64,000 nucleotides of DNA from Eubacteriaceae bacterium (GTDB lineage: Bacteria > Bacillota > Clostridia > Lachnospirales > Lachnospiraceae). Shown here piece after piece: positions 15,056 through 24,259 of this stretch. Every line of letters begins with the position of its first letter. Position 1 is the first letter of the stretch. The translations under genes were made by a program, and so were the position numbers. Location: contig CAJTCR010000022.1 in the NCBI GenBank assembly GCA_910574915.1, positions 1 through 64,000 of the forward strand, in the 5' to 3' direction. The notes under the pieces were generated by a model. It did not search any database, was not told where the DNA came from, and saw only the letters and a list, made by a program, of their open reading frames with translations.

Positions 15056-16681
15056 ATGATTCAGATACAGCAGTTGAAAATGCCAGTCGAACATGAAAAA
15101 AAAGAAATTGCATATAAAATCAGAAAATTGCTGCGGCTAAAGCCGTCACAGTCATTTGATTTTCAGATTCGAAAGCAGTCCATAGACGCAAGGCGCGGAC
15201 AGCAGCCGTTTTACGTGTATACGGTTACGGTAGATTTGGGTCTGTCAGCAGGTAAGGAACAAAAGCTCATTGAAAAAGTTCACAATAAGAATATTATGTT
15301 AACAAAAGAGCAAGCCTACCAGTTTCCAAACAATGGGACAATTAGGCTAAACCGCCGTCCCGTTATTGTCGGCAGCGGGCCGGCGGGACTATTCTGCGCC
15401 TTTTTGCTGGCAAAATATGGTTACCAGCCGATTGTCATTGAACGCGGGAAAAAAGTAGAAGCACGCAAACAGGATGTAGAGCGCTTTTGGCAGGAAGGAA
15501 TTTTGGACGTATCTTCCAATGTGCAGTTCGGCGAAGGCGGTGCCGGCACATTTTCAGATGGAAAACTGAATACGCTTGTAAAAGACCCGGCAGGGCGCAA
15601 CCGCTTTGTGCTGGAGACGTTTGTGCAAAACGGGGCGGACAGCAGCATTTTATATCTGAATAAACCGCATATCGGAACGGACAGGCTGATACAGGTTGTC
15701 AGAAATATGCGCGACGAAATTATCCGGCTTGGCGGCACGTTTTATTTTGAGACATGCTTGACGGATTTGCAGACAGAAGGCGGAAAAATCCGTTCGATAA
15801 CCGTAGAAACTGCCGGGAAAAAGCGTCAGATCCAGACGGATCTGCTCGTATTGGCGATCGGGCACAGCGCAAGGGATACGTTTGAAATGCTGTTTGGGCA
15901 CAAGCTGGACATGGAAGCAAAGGCATTTGCAGTTGGGCTGCGCGTGGAGCATCCGCAGCAAATGATCGACCTGCACCAGTACCACGGTGCGGTGCAAAAG
16001 CTTCCGGCAGCTTCTTATAAAGTAACGGCTTCCTATCAGGATCAGCACAGGCTAAGAGGGATTTATTCGTTTTGCATGTGCCCGGGCGGGTATGTGGTAA
16101 ACGCTTCTTCCGAACAGGGCGCGCTTGCAGTCAACGGCATGAGCTACCAAAAGCGGGACGGAAAAAATGCAAACAGCGCCATTATCGTCTCTGTAACGCC
16201 GGACGATTTTCCAGGCGGCGGTGCACATCCATTAGATGGCATTGCATTTCAAAGAGAACTGGAAAAGCGTGCGTATGCGCTTTGCGGTGGCAGCATTCCG
16301 CAGCAGCTTTACGGTGATTATAAGCTTGGAAAAGTATCAGACGCTTATGGAGATTTCGCGTCTTCTGTAAAAGGATCCTGCGCCTTTGCGGATTTAAGCG
16401 GACTGCTGCCGGGTGGCATGAAAGAGGCGTTTGTATACGGGATGGAGTGCTTTGGCAGATCGATCAAGGGCTTCGAACGCTATGACGCGATTTTATCCGG
16501 CATTGAGAGCCGCACTTCTTCTCCAGTGCGGATCCTGCGCAATGAGCAGTATGAGAGCGCGGTTGCAGGCGTATATCCATGCGGAGAGGGAGCCGGGTAT
16601 GCAGGCGGGATTTTATCGGCGGCGATGGATGGGATGAAGGTGGCGGAAGCGATTGGGAGGAAGTATGGGGTGGCTTTTTAG
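15056..16681 (+). CDS. FAD-dependent oxidoreductase (COG2509-type dehydrogenase)
   Basis: 541 aa. An N-terminal domain of about 95 residues precedes the FAD-binding GSGPAGLFCAFLLAKYG motif (about 103-119) and the string NVQFGEGGAGTFSDGKLNT. The C-terminus has PCGEGAGYAGGILSAAMDG, the second FAD contact. These large flavoproteins are common in Clostridia, and the substrate is unknown. AAAGGA precedes the start. Both flanks are A repeats (A1 before, A2 after). Confidence 0.85.
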   Translation: MIQIQQLKMPVEHEKKEIAYKIRKLLRLKPSQSFDFQIRKQSIDARRGQQPFYVYTVTVDLGLSAGKEQKLIEKVHNKNIMLTKEQAYQFPNNGTIRLNRRPVIVGSGPAGLFCAFLLAKYGYQPIVIERGKKVEARKQDVERFWQEGILDVSSNVQFGEGGAGTFSDGKLNTLVKDPAGRNRFVLETFVQNGADSSILYLNKPHIGTDRLIQVVRNMRDEIIRLGGTFYFETCLTDLQTEGGKIRSITVETAGKKRQIQTDLLVLAIGHSARDTFEMLFGHKLDMEAKAFAVGLRVEHPQQMIDLHQYHGAVQKLPAASYKVTASYQDQHRLRGIYSFCMCPGGYVVNASSEQGALAVNGMSYQKRDGKNANSAIIVSVTPDDFPGGGAHPLDGIAFQRELEKRAYALCGGSIPQQLYGDYKLGKVSDAYGDFASSVKGSCAFADLSGLLPGGMKEAFVYGMECFGRSIKGFERYDAILSGIESRTSSPVRILRNEQYESAVAGVYPCGEGAGYAGGILSAAMDGMKVAEAIGRKYGVAF

Positions 16682-16697
16682 GAGGGGGTGTAATTTA

Positions 16698-17005
16698 CAT
16701 TTTTTACAGGGAGGGAAGCCGGTAGAGAGCATGTGCCTCCCCTGGCGGCGTCAGTTCCAGAATGCTAAGAAGCCCTAAGTATTCTGCTGGGACGTTGTGG
16801 CTGTGGACGGTCGCGGCACCTAGTTCGCTGCCTGCTGGCAGCTAAAGGTGCCGCTTGGCTGCGCCCCTGATTGTTTTGCAGAATACTAAGGGCTTCTAAC
16901 CATTCTTCCAAAGCCGCCGCCAGGGGAGGCACATGCGCTCTACCGGTTGTTCTTCGTAAGTGTTACTGAAATAAGCTCGATATGGTTTGGTTTGCTGTAG
17001 TATTA
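16698..17005 (+). repeat. A element copy A2 (forward)
   Basis: Starts about 17 nt after the FAD gene stop at TTTTTTACAGGGAGGGA and ends with TTTGCTGTAGTATTA. Core hairpin at 16813-16854. The outer stem GTGCCTCCCCTGGCGGCG pairs perfectly with CGCCGCCAGGGGAGGCAC. The inner stem AAGCCCT pairs with AGGGCTT, unlike A1, where it is AATCCCT/AGGGATT. The outermost left inverted repeat is missing. The AGGAGG at 17005-17010, used by the next ORF, lies exactly at its right border. Confidence 0.85.
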
Positions 17006-17019
17006 GGAGGTTTATTAAT

Positions 17020-17508
17020 ATGACCGTAGCGGAGAGAAAAAATAAAACAGTTCTGGATAATTTTGATAGATTTGGTGGAATGGTGACAGAGATCGGGCTG
17101 ACAGTTCCTTTTAATGGAAATGGAAAAATATATCGGCTGAAAGAGGATATTTTTGTATCACAGAAGTTCGGAAGACCGTTATCAGAGGAAGAATTAAAGT
17201 AGTTTGAGATATAATATTCAGATGGTATTTATGGTGCTAGAGCGTGTTTGAAAAATGCTTTCTGTGAGATGTGCTTCACAGTTTGTGGAGAATTTATCCC
17301 AAATTCAGGAGTCATAGCGGGCTATGTTGACTAAATTTGGGATAAATTCTCCGCAAAGTGGGGAGTGCAGATCACAGGAATGATTTTTCAAACACGCTCT
17401 AGGTATGATATAAAAAGCATCAAGGTTAGAAATTTTTATATTACAGGTATTGGTTGGGAAGCACAGCAATTTTATGATGGGGACTATGAAATATTTTTCA
17501 TCGATTAA
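17020..17508 (+). pseudogene. decayed gene interrupted by B element B1
   Basis: The first open part codes for 60 residues (starting MTVAERKNKTVLDNFDRFGG) up to a TAG at 17200. A second in-frame stop (TAA) is at 17212. The frame then reads SDGIYGA until B1 inserts at 17237. After B1 the same frame continues YDIKSIKVRNFYITG ... YEIFFID to a TAA at 17506-17508. Removing 162 bp (B1 plus one CTAG) joins the halves in frame as DGIYGARYDIKS. I do not recognise the family. The first 60 codons could still be translated, since AGGAGG precedes 17020. Confidence 0.6.
17237..17402. mobile_element. B element copy B1 (MITE-like, perfect 20-nt terminal inverted repeats)
   Basis: 166 bp. The left end CTAGAGCGTGTTTGAAAAAT (17237-17256) is the exact reverse complement of the right end (17383-17402). 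An inner stem pairs GAGAATTTATCCCAAATT with AATTTGGGATAAATTCTC, so the whole piece can fold into one long hairpin. CTAG stands at both ends, consistent with a 4-bp target duplication. No coding capacity. A second copy, inverted and lacking the middle, is at 28013-28099. Confidence 0.8.
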
Positions 17509-17543
17509 ATATGCATTGCGGCAGATGCCTATAGATGAGCATT

Positions 17544-17990
17544 CTAGTACAGCGAACTTTCTTTGATTTTCCTAAGGAACTTATTTTGTACAAATTTTCC
17601 GTGTAAAATAACTGAGAATCTGTTATAACATATGGGTGATTTTGTTTATAGTAGATATTACAACAAATATATTCTATAAAAACAAACAATATCGAGCTTG
17701 TTTTTGTAACATTTTCGAAGAACAGCCGGGAGGGCGAATGGGCATGTTGTGGCGGCGGCTTTGGAAGAATGCTTAGAAGCCCTTCGTATTCTGCGGGGGC
17801 AACCAGGGGCGCAGCCAAGCGGCACCTTTAGCTGCCAGCAGGCAGCGAACTAGGTGCCGCGACCGTCCACAGCCACAGCTTACCAGCAGGATACTTAGGG
17901 CTTCTTAGCATTCTGGAACGGACGCCGTCAGGACATGCCCATCCGCTCTCCTGGCGTCCCTCCCTGTAAAAATTTCACAAAACAATTCAA
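17544..17990 (-). repeat. A element copy A3 (reverse, long form)
   Basis: Begins CTAGTACAGCGAAC, carries a left extension (about 17552-17695) shared with A5, then the A palindrome in reverse orientation with the core at 17819-17860. It ends near AACAATTCAACC without the outer inverted repeat. The stem AAGCCC/GGGCTT is intact. The outer stem starts GGGCATG/CATGCCC but is partly unpaired further in. Confidence 0.8.
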
Positions 17991-18400
17991 CCCCAAAAAC
18001 TTTGAACAGGCATAAAACCAATATCAGAAGCAAATCAGAGCTGTCTAAAAACACATCAATTTGTAATAATTTGTTATCAAAACGTATTCTATATCAAATC
18101 AACGAATTTTGCAATTAGGAAAGAAAAAATTGTCAATAGTTGCCGTTATTTCTCCCTTTTTTTGCGAAATACTGTAAAAATAACACAAAAATATCCAAAA
18201 AATTCTTCCAATCAAAACATATGAAAAAATTATTTATAAATCCCATTTTTCAATATTTCCATTTTCCTTATCCAATCAAAAAAGCCTTATTTTATGCGGT
18301 TTTAACGATGATAACGGCAAACGTAATGCATAACAAATTATTACAAAAAGTTATGCTTTACATATTTCATTACAATTTTTTACGATACAGGGGAGAGCGA
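17991..18400. other. A+T-rich leader of the LtaS-like gene
   Basis: About 400 nt of clearly lower G+C than the surroundings between A3 and the sulfatase gene. The sulfatase frame stays open back to 18140, but codon use there is A/T-biased and no ribosome site is present. No promoter could be fixed with confidence. Confidence 0.35.
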
Positions 18401-20680
18401 ATGTATTTTGAGCTATTTTTCTTTTGCAGTTTTTATCTTTTTGTGCTCACCTGCTTTGGAACGGGGCGCATATTTCCAAAACAGAGCAGTTTTTCCAAGC
18501 AGAACAGCTTAAAGGAGCGCAAAGCAGAGCGCAAAAATTTATCGGTAACAGCCAGGACGTATGCGGCTGTCTGGGCTGGGATACCGGTGTTTGTTTTGCT
18601 GTTTTACAGGCGCACATTTTCAGTAACGCAGCTTCTTTGGATGTGCGCGGCTGTTTGTTTTGCCTTTGCCATTTGGCTGTGTGCGAAGAGAATGCGTCGG
18701 GTGCTGCCGCTTGCAGCCGGGACGTATGCAGGATTTTGCTTAAAAATATCCGTAGTTATTGCTGTTTTTTATTTTGCTGTACAGCCGTATACTTATGGTG
18801 ATTCTATGCCGGCAGAAGGAAGTGGGGACTGGTGCAGGGAAGAAGTGCTGTTTTGCTTTGTCCTGTTGTCGGTGCTGCTTGTTTTTTCGGGGAAAATCAG
18901 GGCGGTTTTGGAACGATTTTTTGGCGGCGGATTTTTTGCGGCTTTTTGCTGTGCGGTGCCTGTCTGGGGATTTTATATGATTGAGCGGGTACGTAACGGG
19001 AGCCTGGATGAGCTTGGATTTTTGTATGTTTTAGGAAACAGCCTGCTGCTTGCGCTGCTGTTTGGCTGCCTGTTTTTTGCGCTGCCGTATAAAAAGCTGG
19101 CGGCAGGGCTGTTTTTGACGGTGTGCCTTGTATTTGGGCTGGCGAATTATTATGTGTCGCTGTTTAAGGGAAATCCGGTGATGCCAAGCGACCTGCTTTC
19201 GCTCAATACCGCGTTTCAGGTTGCGGGCGGCTATTCGTTTCAGATCACGGAGCCTGTGATTACCGGTGCGATGCATTGGTATGCATCGGTCGGCATCCTT
19301 TGCTGCATACCAATGCCGCGTGTAAATAAGGGATGGAAGGTGCGTGCAGCGGCGGGAAGCCTTGCCGCGGTTGTATGTGCAGGCGGGATTTTCAGCCTGG
19401 ATTTTGAGCGGATCTACGGGCTGGATGCGGTTGACCAGTGGTCGGTAAATACGTTTTACAATACGAAAGGAAGCGTGCTTGGATTTGCAGAGCTTGTGAA
19501 AAAATTAAAGCTCAAAGAGCCTGACGGCTACAGCGTAAAACGGGCAGAAGAACTGCTTGAAAACGGCAGGGACAAGACAGACACGCAGCCACAGCGGGAG
19601 CCTGTACTAATTGCGATTATGGACGAAAGTTTTTCTGACCTGCGTTCGCTTGGAGAGTTTGAATGTTCGCACGAGTACTTAAAGGAATGGTATGCTGTGG
19701 ATGATTTTGCGTGTAAAGGGACGCTTTATGTCTCTACATATGGCGGCAATACGGCAAATTCCGAGTTTGAATTTTTAACGGGAAACAGTATTGCCAACTG
19801 TGCGTCGGGTACGGTGCCTTACCAGATTTATGATTTGAAAAATGTCGGGAACCTTGCCGGGATCTTAAAAGCAGACGGCTATCAGGCGTTTGCCGTCCAT
19901 CCGCAGTATAAAGGAAACTGGAACCGTATGCGTACCTATGCGAACTTTGGATTTGATGATTTTTTGGGAATCGAGGATTTTGAAGACCCGCGCTATGTGC
20001 GCAGCTTTGTCAGCGACCAGTCTTCGTTTGACAAGGTGATTGAACTGTATGAGCAGGATCGCGGCAAACAGTTTATTTTCAATGTTACGATGCAAAACCA
20101 CGGCGGATACAGCATCGAGGAAATGGCAGGGACAGCGTGCGTTCGTTTCAAAAAGGAATGGGAAAAGTATGAGGACGTTAAGACTTACCTGACGCTGATA
20201 AAGGAAAGCGACCAGGCTTTGCGGGAGCTGCTGGACTATTTCAGAAATGTGGAGGAGCCGGTGATTATCTGTATTTTCGGCGACCATCATCCTGCGGTAG
20301 ACGCACAATGGATACAGGAGGTAATGGGAAAATCGCAGGAAGAGCTTTCGCTGGAAGACGTACAGCGCAAGTATGCCGTGCCATATATGATCTGGGCGAA
20401 TTTCGATACACCGTATTTGCAATGTGAGATGGATACGAGCGCTAATTACCTGGGTGCGCTTTTTCTGGAAAATGCCGGCATCCGCCAGTCTGCGTATACA
20501 GACTTTTTAATGCGGATGCAGGAAGAAATCCCGGTATTAAATGCATTTGGCTACCAGACGAAAGACGGCATATGGCATTCGATTGACGAGGAAGATGCAG
20601 GCGGCTGGATCAGGGATTACCGGATTGTACAGTATTATGCGATGTTTGAAAAAGCGCGTCTGCAAACATATTTTGAGTAA
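18401..20680 (+). CDS. LTA synthase family sulfatase-type membrane enzyme
   Basis: 759 aa. Several N-terminal membrane helices (up to about residue 345) are followed by an extracellular sulfatase-fold domain. Conserved pieces: MDESFSDLRSL (first metal site), STYGGNTANSEFEFLTG with the likely nucleophile threonine, HPQYKGNWNR and CIFGDHHPAV. LtaS-type enzymes transfer glycerol-phosphate from phosphatidylglycerol to lipoteichoic acid or related glycans. The start at 18401 follows CAGGGGAGAG; the 87-codon upstream extension is rejected. The next gene follows after 50 nt, and a GDPD-type protein lies beyond it, so an envelope glycerophosphate cluster is likely. Confidence 0.85.
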   Translation: MYFELFFFCSFYLFVLTCFGTGRIFPKQSSFSKQNSLKERKAERKNLSVTARTYAAVWAGIPVFVLLFYRRTFSVTQLLWMCAAVCFAFAIWLCAKRMRRVLPLAAGTYAGFCLKISVVIAVFYFAVQPYTYGDSMPAEGSGDWCREEVLFCFVLLSVLLVFSGKIRAVLERFFGGGFFAAFCCAVPVWGFYMIERVRNGSLDELGFLYVLGNSLLLALLFGCLFFALPYKKLAAGLFLTVCLVFGLANYYVSLFKGNPVMPSDLLSLNTAFQVAGGYSFQITEPVITGAMHWYASVGILCCIPMPRVNKGWKVRAAAGSLAAVVCAGGIFSLDFERIYGLDAVDQWSVNTFYNTKGSVLGFAELVKKLKLKEPDGYSVKRAEELLENGRDKTDTQPQREPVLIAIMDESFSDLRSLGEFECSHEYLKEWYAVDDFACKGTLYVSTYGGNTANSEFEFLTGNSIANCASGTVPYQIYDLKNVGNLAGILKADGYQAFAVHPQYKGNWNRMRTYANFGFDDFLGIEDFEDPRYVRSFVSDQSSFDKVIELYEQDRGKQFIFNVTMQNHGGYSIEEMAGTACVRFKKEWEKYEDVKTYLTLIKESDQALRELLDYFRNVEEPVIICIFGDHHPAVDAQWIQEVMGKSQEELSLEDVQRKYAVPYMIWANFDTPYLQCEMDTSANYLGALFLENAGIRQSAYTDFLMRMQEEIPVLNAFGYQTKDGIWHSIDEEDAGGWIRDYRIVQYYAMFEKARLQTYFE

Positions 20681-20730
20681 CCGCGGATTGTGAAAAAAAC
20701 GGAGAAATGGGAACAGGAGGGGCAGGAACG

Positions 20731-21030
20731 ATGGATATTTTATTTGTACTGGCTGCGCTTTGCCCGGCGTTGTTAGTTACGCGTTATGAAGCAGGAGGAA
20801 AGGAATTGTCCTGGCAGGCTTGGGTGGGCAAAGCTGCCGGGTGGTTTTATACAGTGACGTTTGTTAATTTTTTGCTCCTGCATCTGGACGGATGGGGCAG
20901 CTTTGACTTTTCTGTCATATCGGTACAGTTTTTAATACGGTATATGTGCAGCAGCGCGGTTATTATTTTCCTTGCGAAGCTGGGAAAGTGGGCGGTAAAG
21001 CATACGCTGGAAGGAGGCAGGGATGTTTAG
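20731..21030 (+). CDS. small membrane protein of the envelope cluster
   Basis: 99 aa with about three hydrophobic helices and a Lys/His-rich C-terminus. No family recognised. The start at 20731 is behind AACAGGAGG. The last 8 nt overlap the start of the GDPD gene, so the two are coupled and probably work together. Confidence 0.65.
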   Translation: MDILFVLAALCPALLVTRYEAGGKELSWQAWVGKAAGWFYTVTFVNFLLLHLDGWGSFDFSVISVQFLIRYMCSSAVIIFLAKLGKWAVKHTLEGGRDV

Positions 21031-22483
21031 CTTTTTGTATTTATTTGCACCGGGCATGATTAGCTGGCTCGTTCGCAGGCATTTTTCGACGGAGGAAAAG
21101 CAGGGCGGCCTGTTTTCCCATAGCTGTGAGATTTTAGCTTATGCGGCGATTGTTATGGCGCTGACGGCTGCTTTTTTGGAACCGCAGGGCAGCGTAACGG
21201 TAGAAGTGCTGGAAAACGGGATGTTTGTCGTACGCTACGGCACAAAGGCGCTCGTACTGTCGGTGGCGCTTGCGGCTGCGCTTGGCGTGTGCAGTGCGGC
21301 GGGCACGAGGGGATTTACGCGCTACAGGCGCAGGCTGTTTGCGGCTGCGCTTGCGGCTGCGGCGGCACTGTGCATTCTCGTGTATGGGACAGGCGCCCCG
21401 GCGCCGGACGGGATGCTGCGGATCAGTACAAAGCCAGTACGTATCAACAATGTGTTTTATGAAAGCGACATACCGATTTATGTCAATGAAAACGGAGAAT
21501 CGTTTATACAGGTACAGGCACTTTCGCAAAAGCTTGGCATCGGTTATGAACAAAAGCGCACTGGGCTGTTTCAGACGCAGTACAGCCTGGGCGGACAGCC
21601 GTTTACGGTCAATGTGCTGCAATCGGATAACGGGTATCTGAAAAAAGACGGGGAACTGTTTATCAGCTTTTCGAACCTGAATCAAATCGAAGGAATCCAG
21701 GTGCGAAATAGCCAGACACTGGCGGACGGCAGCGGCAGAGAGGTTATTTACATCGACAATTATGCACAGCATTTTCAGTATGACTGGACAAAAGATCCCT
21801 ATATTGCCCATGCGCTTGGCGGAATCGACGGCAGCAGCTATACAAACTCCAAAGAAGCGTTTTTAGAAAACTATAACGCCGGGCATCGGGTGTTTGAAGT
21901 AGATCTAAGGCTGACAAAGGACGGCAGCCTTGTGGCGGTACATGACCTGCCTCAGAATAAGCAGGGAAAACCGATGACGCTGAAAGAATTTCAAAAATAC
22001 AAGGTGCAGGGAAAGTATACGTCTATGACGTTTAAGGACATTGCGCTGCTGATGAAAAAATACCCGGATATGTATTTGGTCACTGATTCCAAGGAAACAG
22101 ACGAGGCATTGGTTACACAGCAGTTTACAAGTATTGTGGAAACCGCAAATGAGACAGACCCAGAGATTTTAAAAAGAATTATTCCACAGATCTATACGAT
22201 GCAGATGTATGATACGATTATGAGTCTTTATAACTGGAATTCGATGATCTTTACACTGTATGCGCTTCCTGATTTTTCGGAAAGGGAAGTTGTTGATTTT
22301 GCGTATCAGCGCGGCATAGGCGTGATTACAACGCACGTCGGAAAAAACCAGAGCATGTTTTTCCATGAACTGTATGAGCGGGATATCAAAGTGTATATGC
22401 ATACGTATAATACACCGGAAGAAGAAGCAAATCTCAAGCGGGGGGGGGTATGGGGCGTCTACACTGACTTTTTAAAACCATAA
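21023..22483 (+). CDS. membrane-anchored glycerophosphodiester phosphodiesterase-like protein
   Basis: 486 aa. Three N-terminal hydrophobic segments (to about residue 122). Then a region resembling the copper-amine-oxidase-N/stalk repeat (INNVFYESDIPIYVNENGES, about 142-160). From about residue 250 a GDPD barrel: AHALGGIDG, VFEVDLRLTKDGSLVAVHD and TDSKETDEA. The usual HRG is HALGG here, a known variant. GDPD enzymes split glycerophosphodiesters, so the protein may trim or recycle glycerol-phosphate polymers made by the LtaS-like neighbour (inference). GGAGGCAG precedes the start. Confidence 0.8.
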   Translation: MFSFLYLFAPGMISWLVRRHFSTEEKQGGLFSHSCEILAYAAIVMALTAAFLEPQGSVTVEVLENGMFVVRYGTKALVLSVALAAALGVCSAAGTRGFTRYRRRLFAAALAAAAALCILVYGTGAPAPDGMLRISTKPVRINNVFYESDIPIYVNENGESFIQVQALSQKLGIGYEQKRTGLFQTQYSLGGQPFTVNVLQSDNGYLKKDGELFISFSNLNQIEGIQVRNSQTLADGSGREVIYIDNYAQHFQYDWTKDPYIAHALGGIDGSSYTNSKEAFLENYNAGHRVFEVDLRLTKDGSLVAVHDLPQNKQGKPMTLKEFQKYKVQGKYTSMTFKDIALLMKKYPDMYLVTDSKETDEALVTQQFTSIVETANETDPEILKRIIPQIYTMQMYDTIMSLYNWNSMIFTLYALPDFSEREVVDFAYQRGIGVITTHVGKNQSMFFHELYERDIKVYMHTYNTPEEEANLKRGGVWGVYTDFLKP

Positions 22484-22494
22484 AGGAGGATTTT

Positions 22495-22809
22495 ATGTAT
22501 CAGTTTTTATATTTGTTTGCACCAGGCGTGCTGTCATGGCTGGTCAGTATGCGAGGCCGGCAGGCGGACGGGGAACAGATGGAAAAAGAAGGCATTTTGC
22601 TGGCGGCGGCAAAAGTAATCGCTTTTTCTATGCTAGATCTGACCGCAGTCGCAGTGATTTTAAAACCGTTTGGGCGGATGCAGTTTGTCGTGCTCCCGGA
22701 TGGGACGCTTACGGTGCATTATGGCGTGTCCGCGCTCGCAGTTGCCACAGCCGCTGCGGTTGTGACGGGCTTGTGCGCTGCCGCAGTGAAAAAGCGGGCA
22801 CAAATTTAA
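22495..22809 (+). CDS. small membrane protein, paralogue of the GDPD protein's N-terminus
   Basis: 104 aa. MYQFLYLFAPGVLSWLV closely matches MFSFLYLFAPGMISWLV of the upstream gene, and the pattern of helices and the phrase FVVLPDGTLTVHYG versus MFVVRYG also correspond. It therefore looks like a duplicated, free-standing copy of the GDPD membrane domain. AAAGGAGG precedes the start; it is 11 nt after the GDPD stop. Followed by a strong hairpin terminator. Confidence 0.65.
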   Translation: MYQFLYLFAPGVLSWLVSMRGRQADGEQMEKEGILLAAAKVIAFSMLDLTAVAVILKPFGRMQFVVLPDGTLTVHYGVSALAVATAAAVVTGLCAAAVKKRAQI

Positions 22810-22823
22810 CAGTGATGAACATG

Positions 22824-22897
22824 AAAATCACATACCTTTTTCTTGCCATTTATGAAAAGATCAAGTAAAATGGCAAAAAGAAGGTGTGTGATTTTTT
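22824..22897 (+). terminator. 28-bp hairpin with T tail: terminator that also covers the next gene's ribosome site
   Basis: AAAATCACATACCTTTTTC... (22824-22851) pairs with the complementary arm at 22868-22895, with three G-T type mismatches, followed by TTTTTT. It ends the envelope operon. The right arm holds AAGGTGTG, the only Shine-Dalgarno-like sequence for the ATG at 22898, so it may also block translation. Confidence 0.75.
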
Positions 22898-24170
22898 ATG
22901 GGAATTTATTTGAATCCGGGAAACAGGAGCTTTCAAATGTCATTGAACTCCAGGATTTATGTGGACAAAAGCAGCCTGATTGCTTATACAAACGCGGTGA
23001 TTGATACAGCGCAGCGCTTTGTGTGCGTCAGCCGCCCGCGGCGTTTTGGAAAATCGGTAACGGCGCAGATGCTTGCTGCCTATTATGGGAGAGAAGCAGA
23101 CTCCGGCGGGCAGTTTGACAGCCTGCGGATTGCGAAGGACAATAGTTATCAGAAACATTTGAACCAGTACAATGTTATATTTTTAAATATGCAGCATTTT
23201 TTAAGCCAGACACAAAGTGTTTTGGCATTTAAAGACCGTATGGAAAAGGAATTGCTGTGGGAATTGCAAGAAGCGTATCCGGGGCTGCATTATTTTGATT
23301 CTGCATCCCTGACAACGGTTTTGCAGACGATTGCGGTAAAAACTGGTTCAGGATTTATCTTTATTATCGACGAATGGGACTGTATTTTCCGGGAATATAA
23401 AAATGATGCAGATTCCCAAAAGCGGTATCTGGATTTTATGCGCAGCCTGCTTAAAGACCAGCCCTATGTATCTTTGGCATATATGACAGGGATACTTCCA
23501 ATTAAAAAATACGGAACCCATTCTGCTTTAAATATGTTTGATGAGTTTTCCATGACAAATCCTGGACCGTTAGCCAGTTTTGTCGGATTTACCGATGAGG
23601 AAGTGAAAAGCCTTTGCAAAGACTATCAAATGGACGAAGCGGAAATTAAGCGGATGTATGACGGTTATTGTTTTGACGGAATTACACATATTTATAACCC
23701 GCGTTCAGTTGTAAGTGCGCTGCTGACAGGAAGCTACGACCACTTTTGGAATAAAACCGAGACATTTGAGGCACTTTTGAACTATATCGTATTGAATTTT
23801 CAAGGGCTGCGGGATATTGTAACAGAGCTGCTTGCAGGTGTGCGAAAAAGGGTCAATACAGCGACGTTTAGCAATGATATGGCAACCTTTTCTTCTGCGG
23901 ACGATGTTCTTACACTGCTTATCCATCTGGGATATCTGGGATATGAGATAAAAACGAAAGAAGTATTTATCCCAAATGAAGAAATTGCCGCAGAGTTTTG
24001 CAATGCGGTGGAAGCTGCGGGATGGGAACATGTGGCGGATCGGGCAGATCAAAGACAGGGTCTATACAGAGCCGTTTGCAGATTATAAGGGAAGGCTTTT
24101 GCTTGTTGGTATCAACTATGACCGCAAAACGAAAAAGCATGAGTGCATAATTGAAGAAATTACAAAATAG
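22898..24170 (+). pseudogene. AAA-ATPase-like/PD-(D/E)XK protein gene, internally deleted and frameshifted
   Basis: The first frame gives about 380 sound residues: a YVDKSSLIAYTN opening, the P-loop SRPRRFGKSVTAQML and Walker B IFIIDEWDCIF, as in the AAA-ATPase-like (PF09820) family usually joined to a PDDEXK_9 nuclease-like domain (PF08011). It runs to EAAGWEHVADR and then goes out of frame, stopping at 24088. The true C-terminus continues in another frame: QIKDRVYTEPFADYKGRLLLVG ... ending 24170. The nuclease centre between these points, normally over 100 residues, is missing. These genes are numerous in Lachnospiraceae and their role is unproven. Confidence 0.75.
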
Positions 24171-24181
24171 AAGTTATAAAC

Positions 24182-24210
24182 TTGCAAACAGCAATCGAAT
24201 CGTTTATAAT
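24182..24210 (+). promoter_or_regulatory. sigma-A promoter for the HAD phosphatase and metF
   Basis: TTGCAA (24182-24187), 17-nt spacer, TATAAT (24205-24210); leader of about 43 nt. Confidence 0.7.
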
Positions 24211-24259
24211 CAGGCATAGTATTTAAAAACAGCAAAAAGACAACAGAAAGAGGTATCCG

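Noticed and set aside
18140..18400. 87-codon N-terminal extension of the LtaS-like protein
   Set aside because: A+T-rich, no ribosome site, while CAGGGGAGAG stands just before the ATG at 18401.
20707..20730. Eight-codon extension of the small membrane protein
   Set aside because: AGGAGG lies within it and is correctly spaced for the ATG at 20731.
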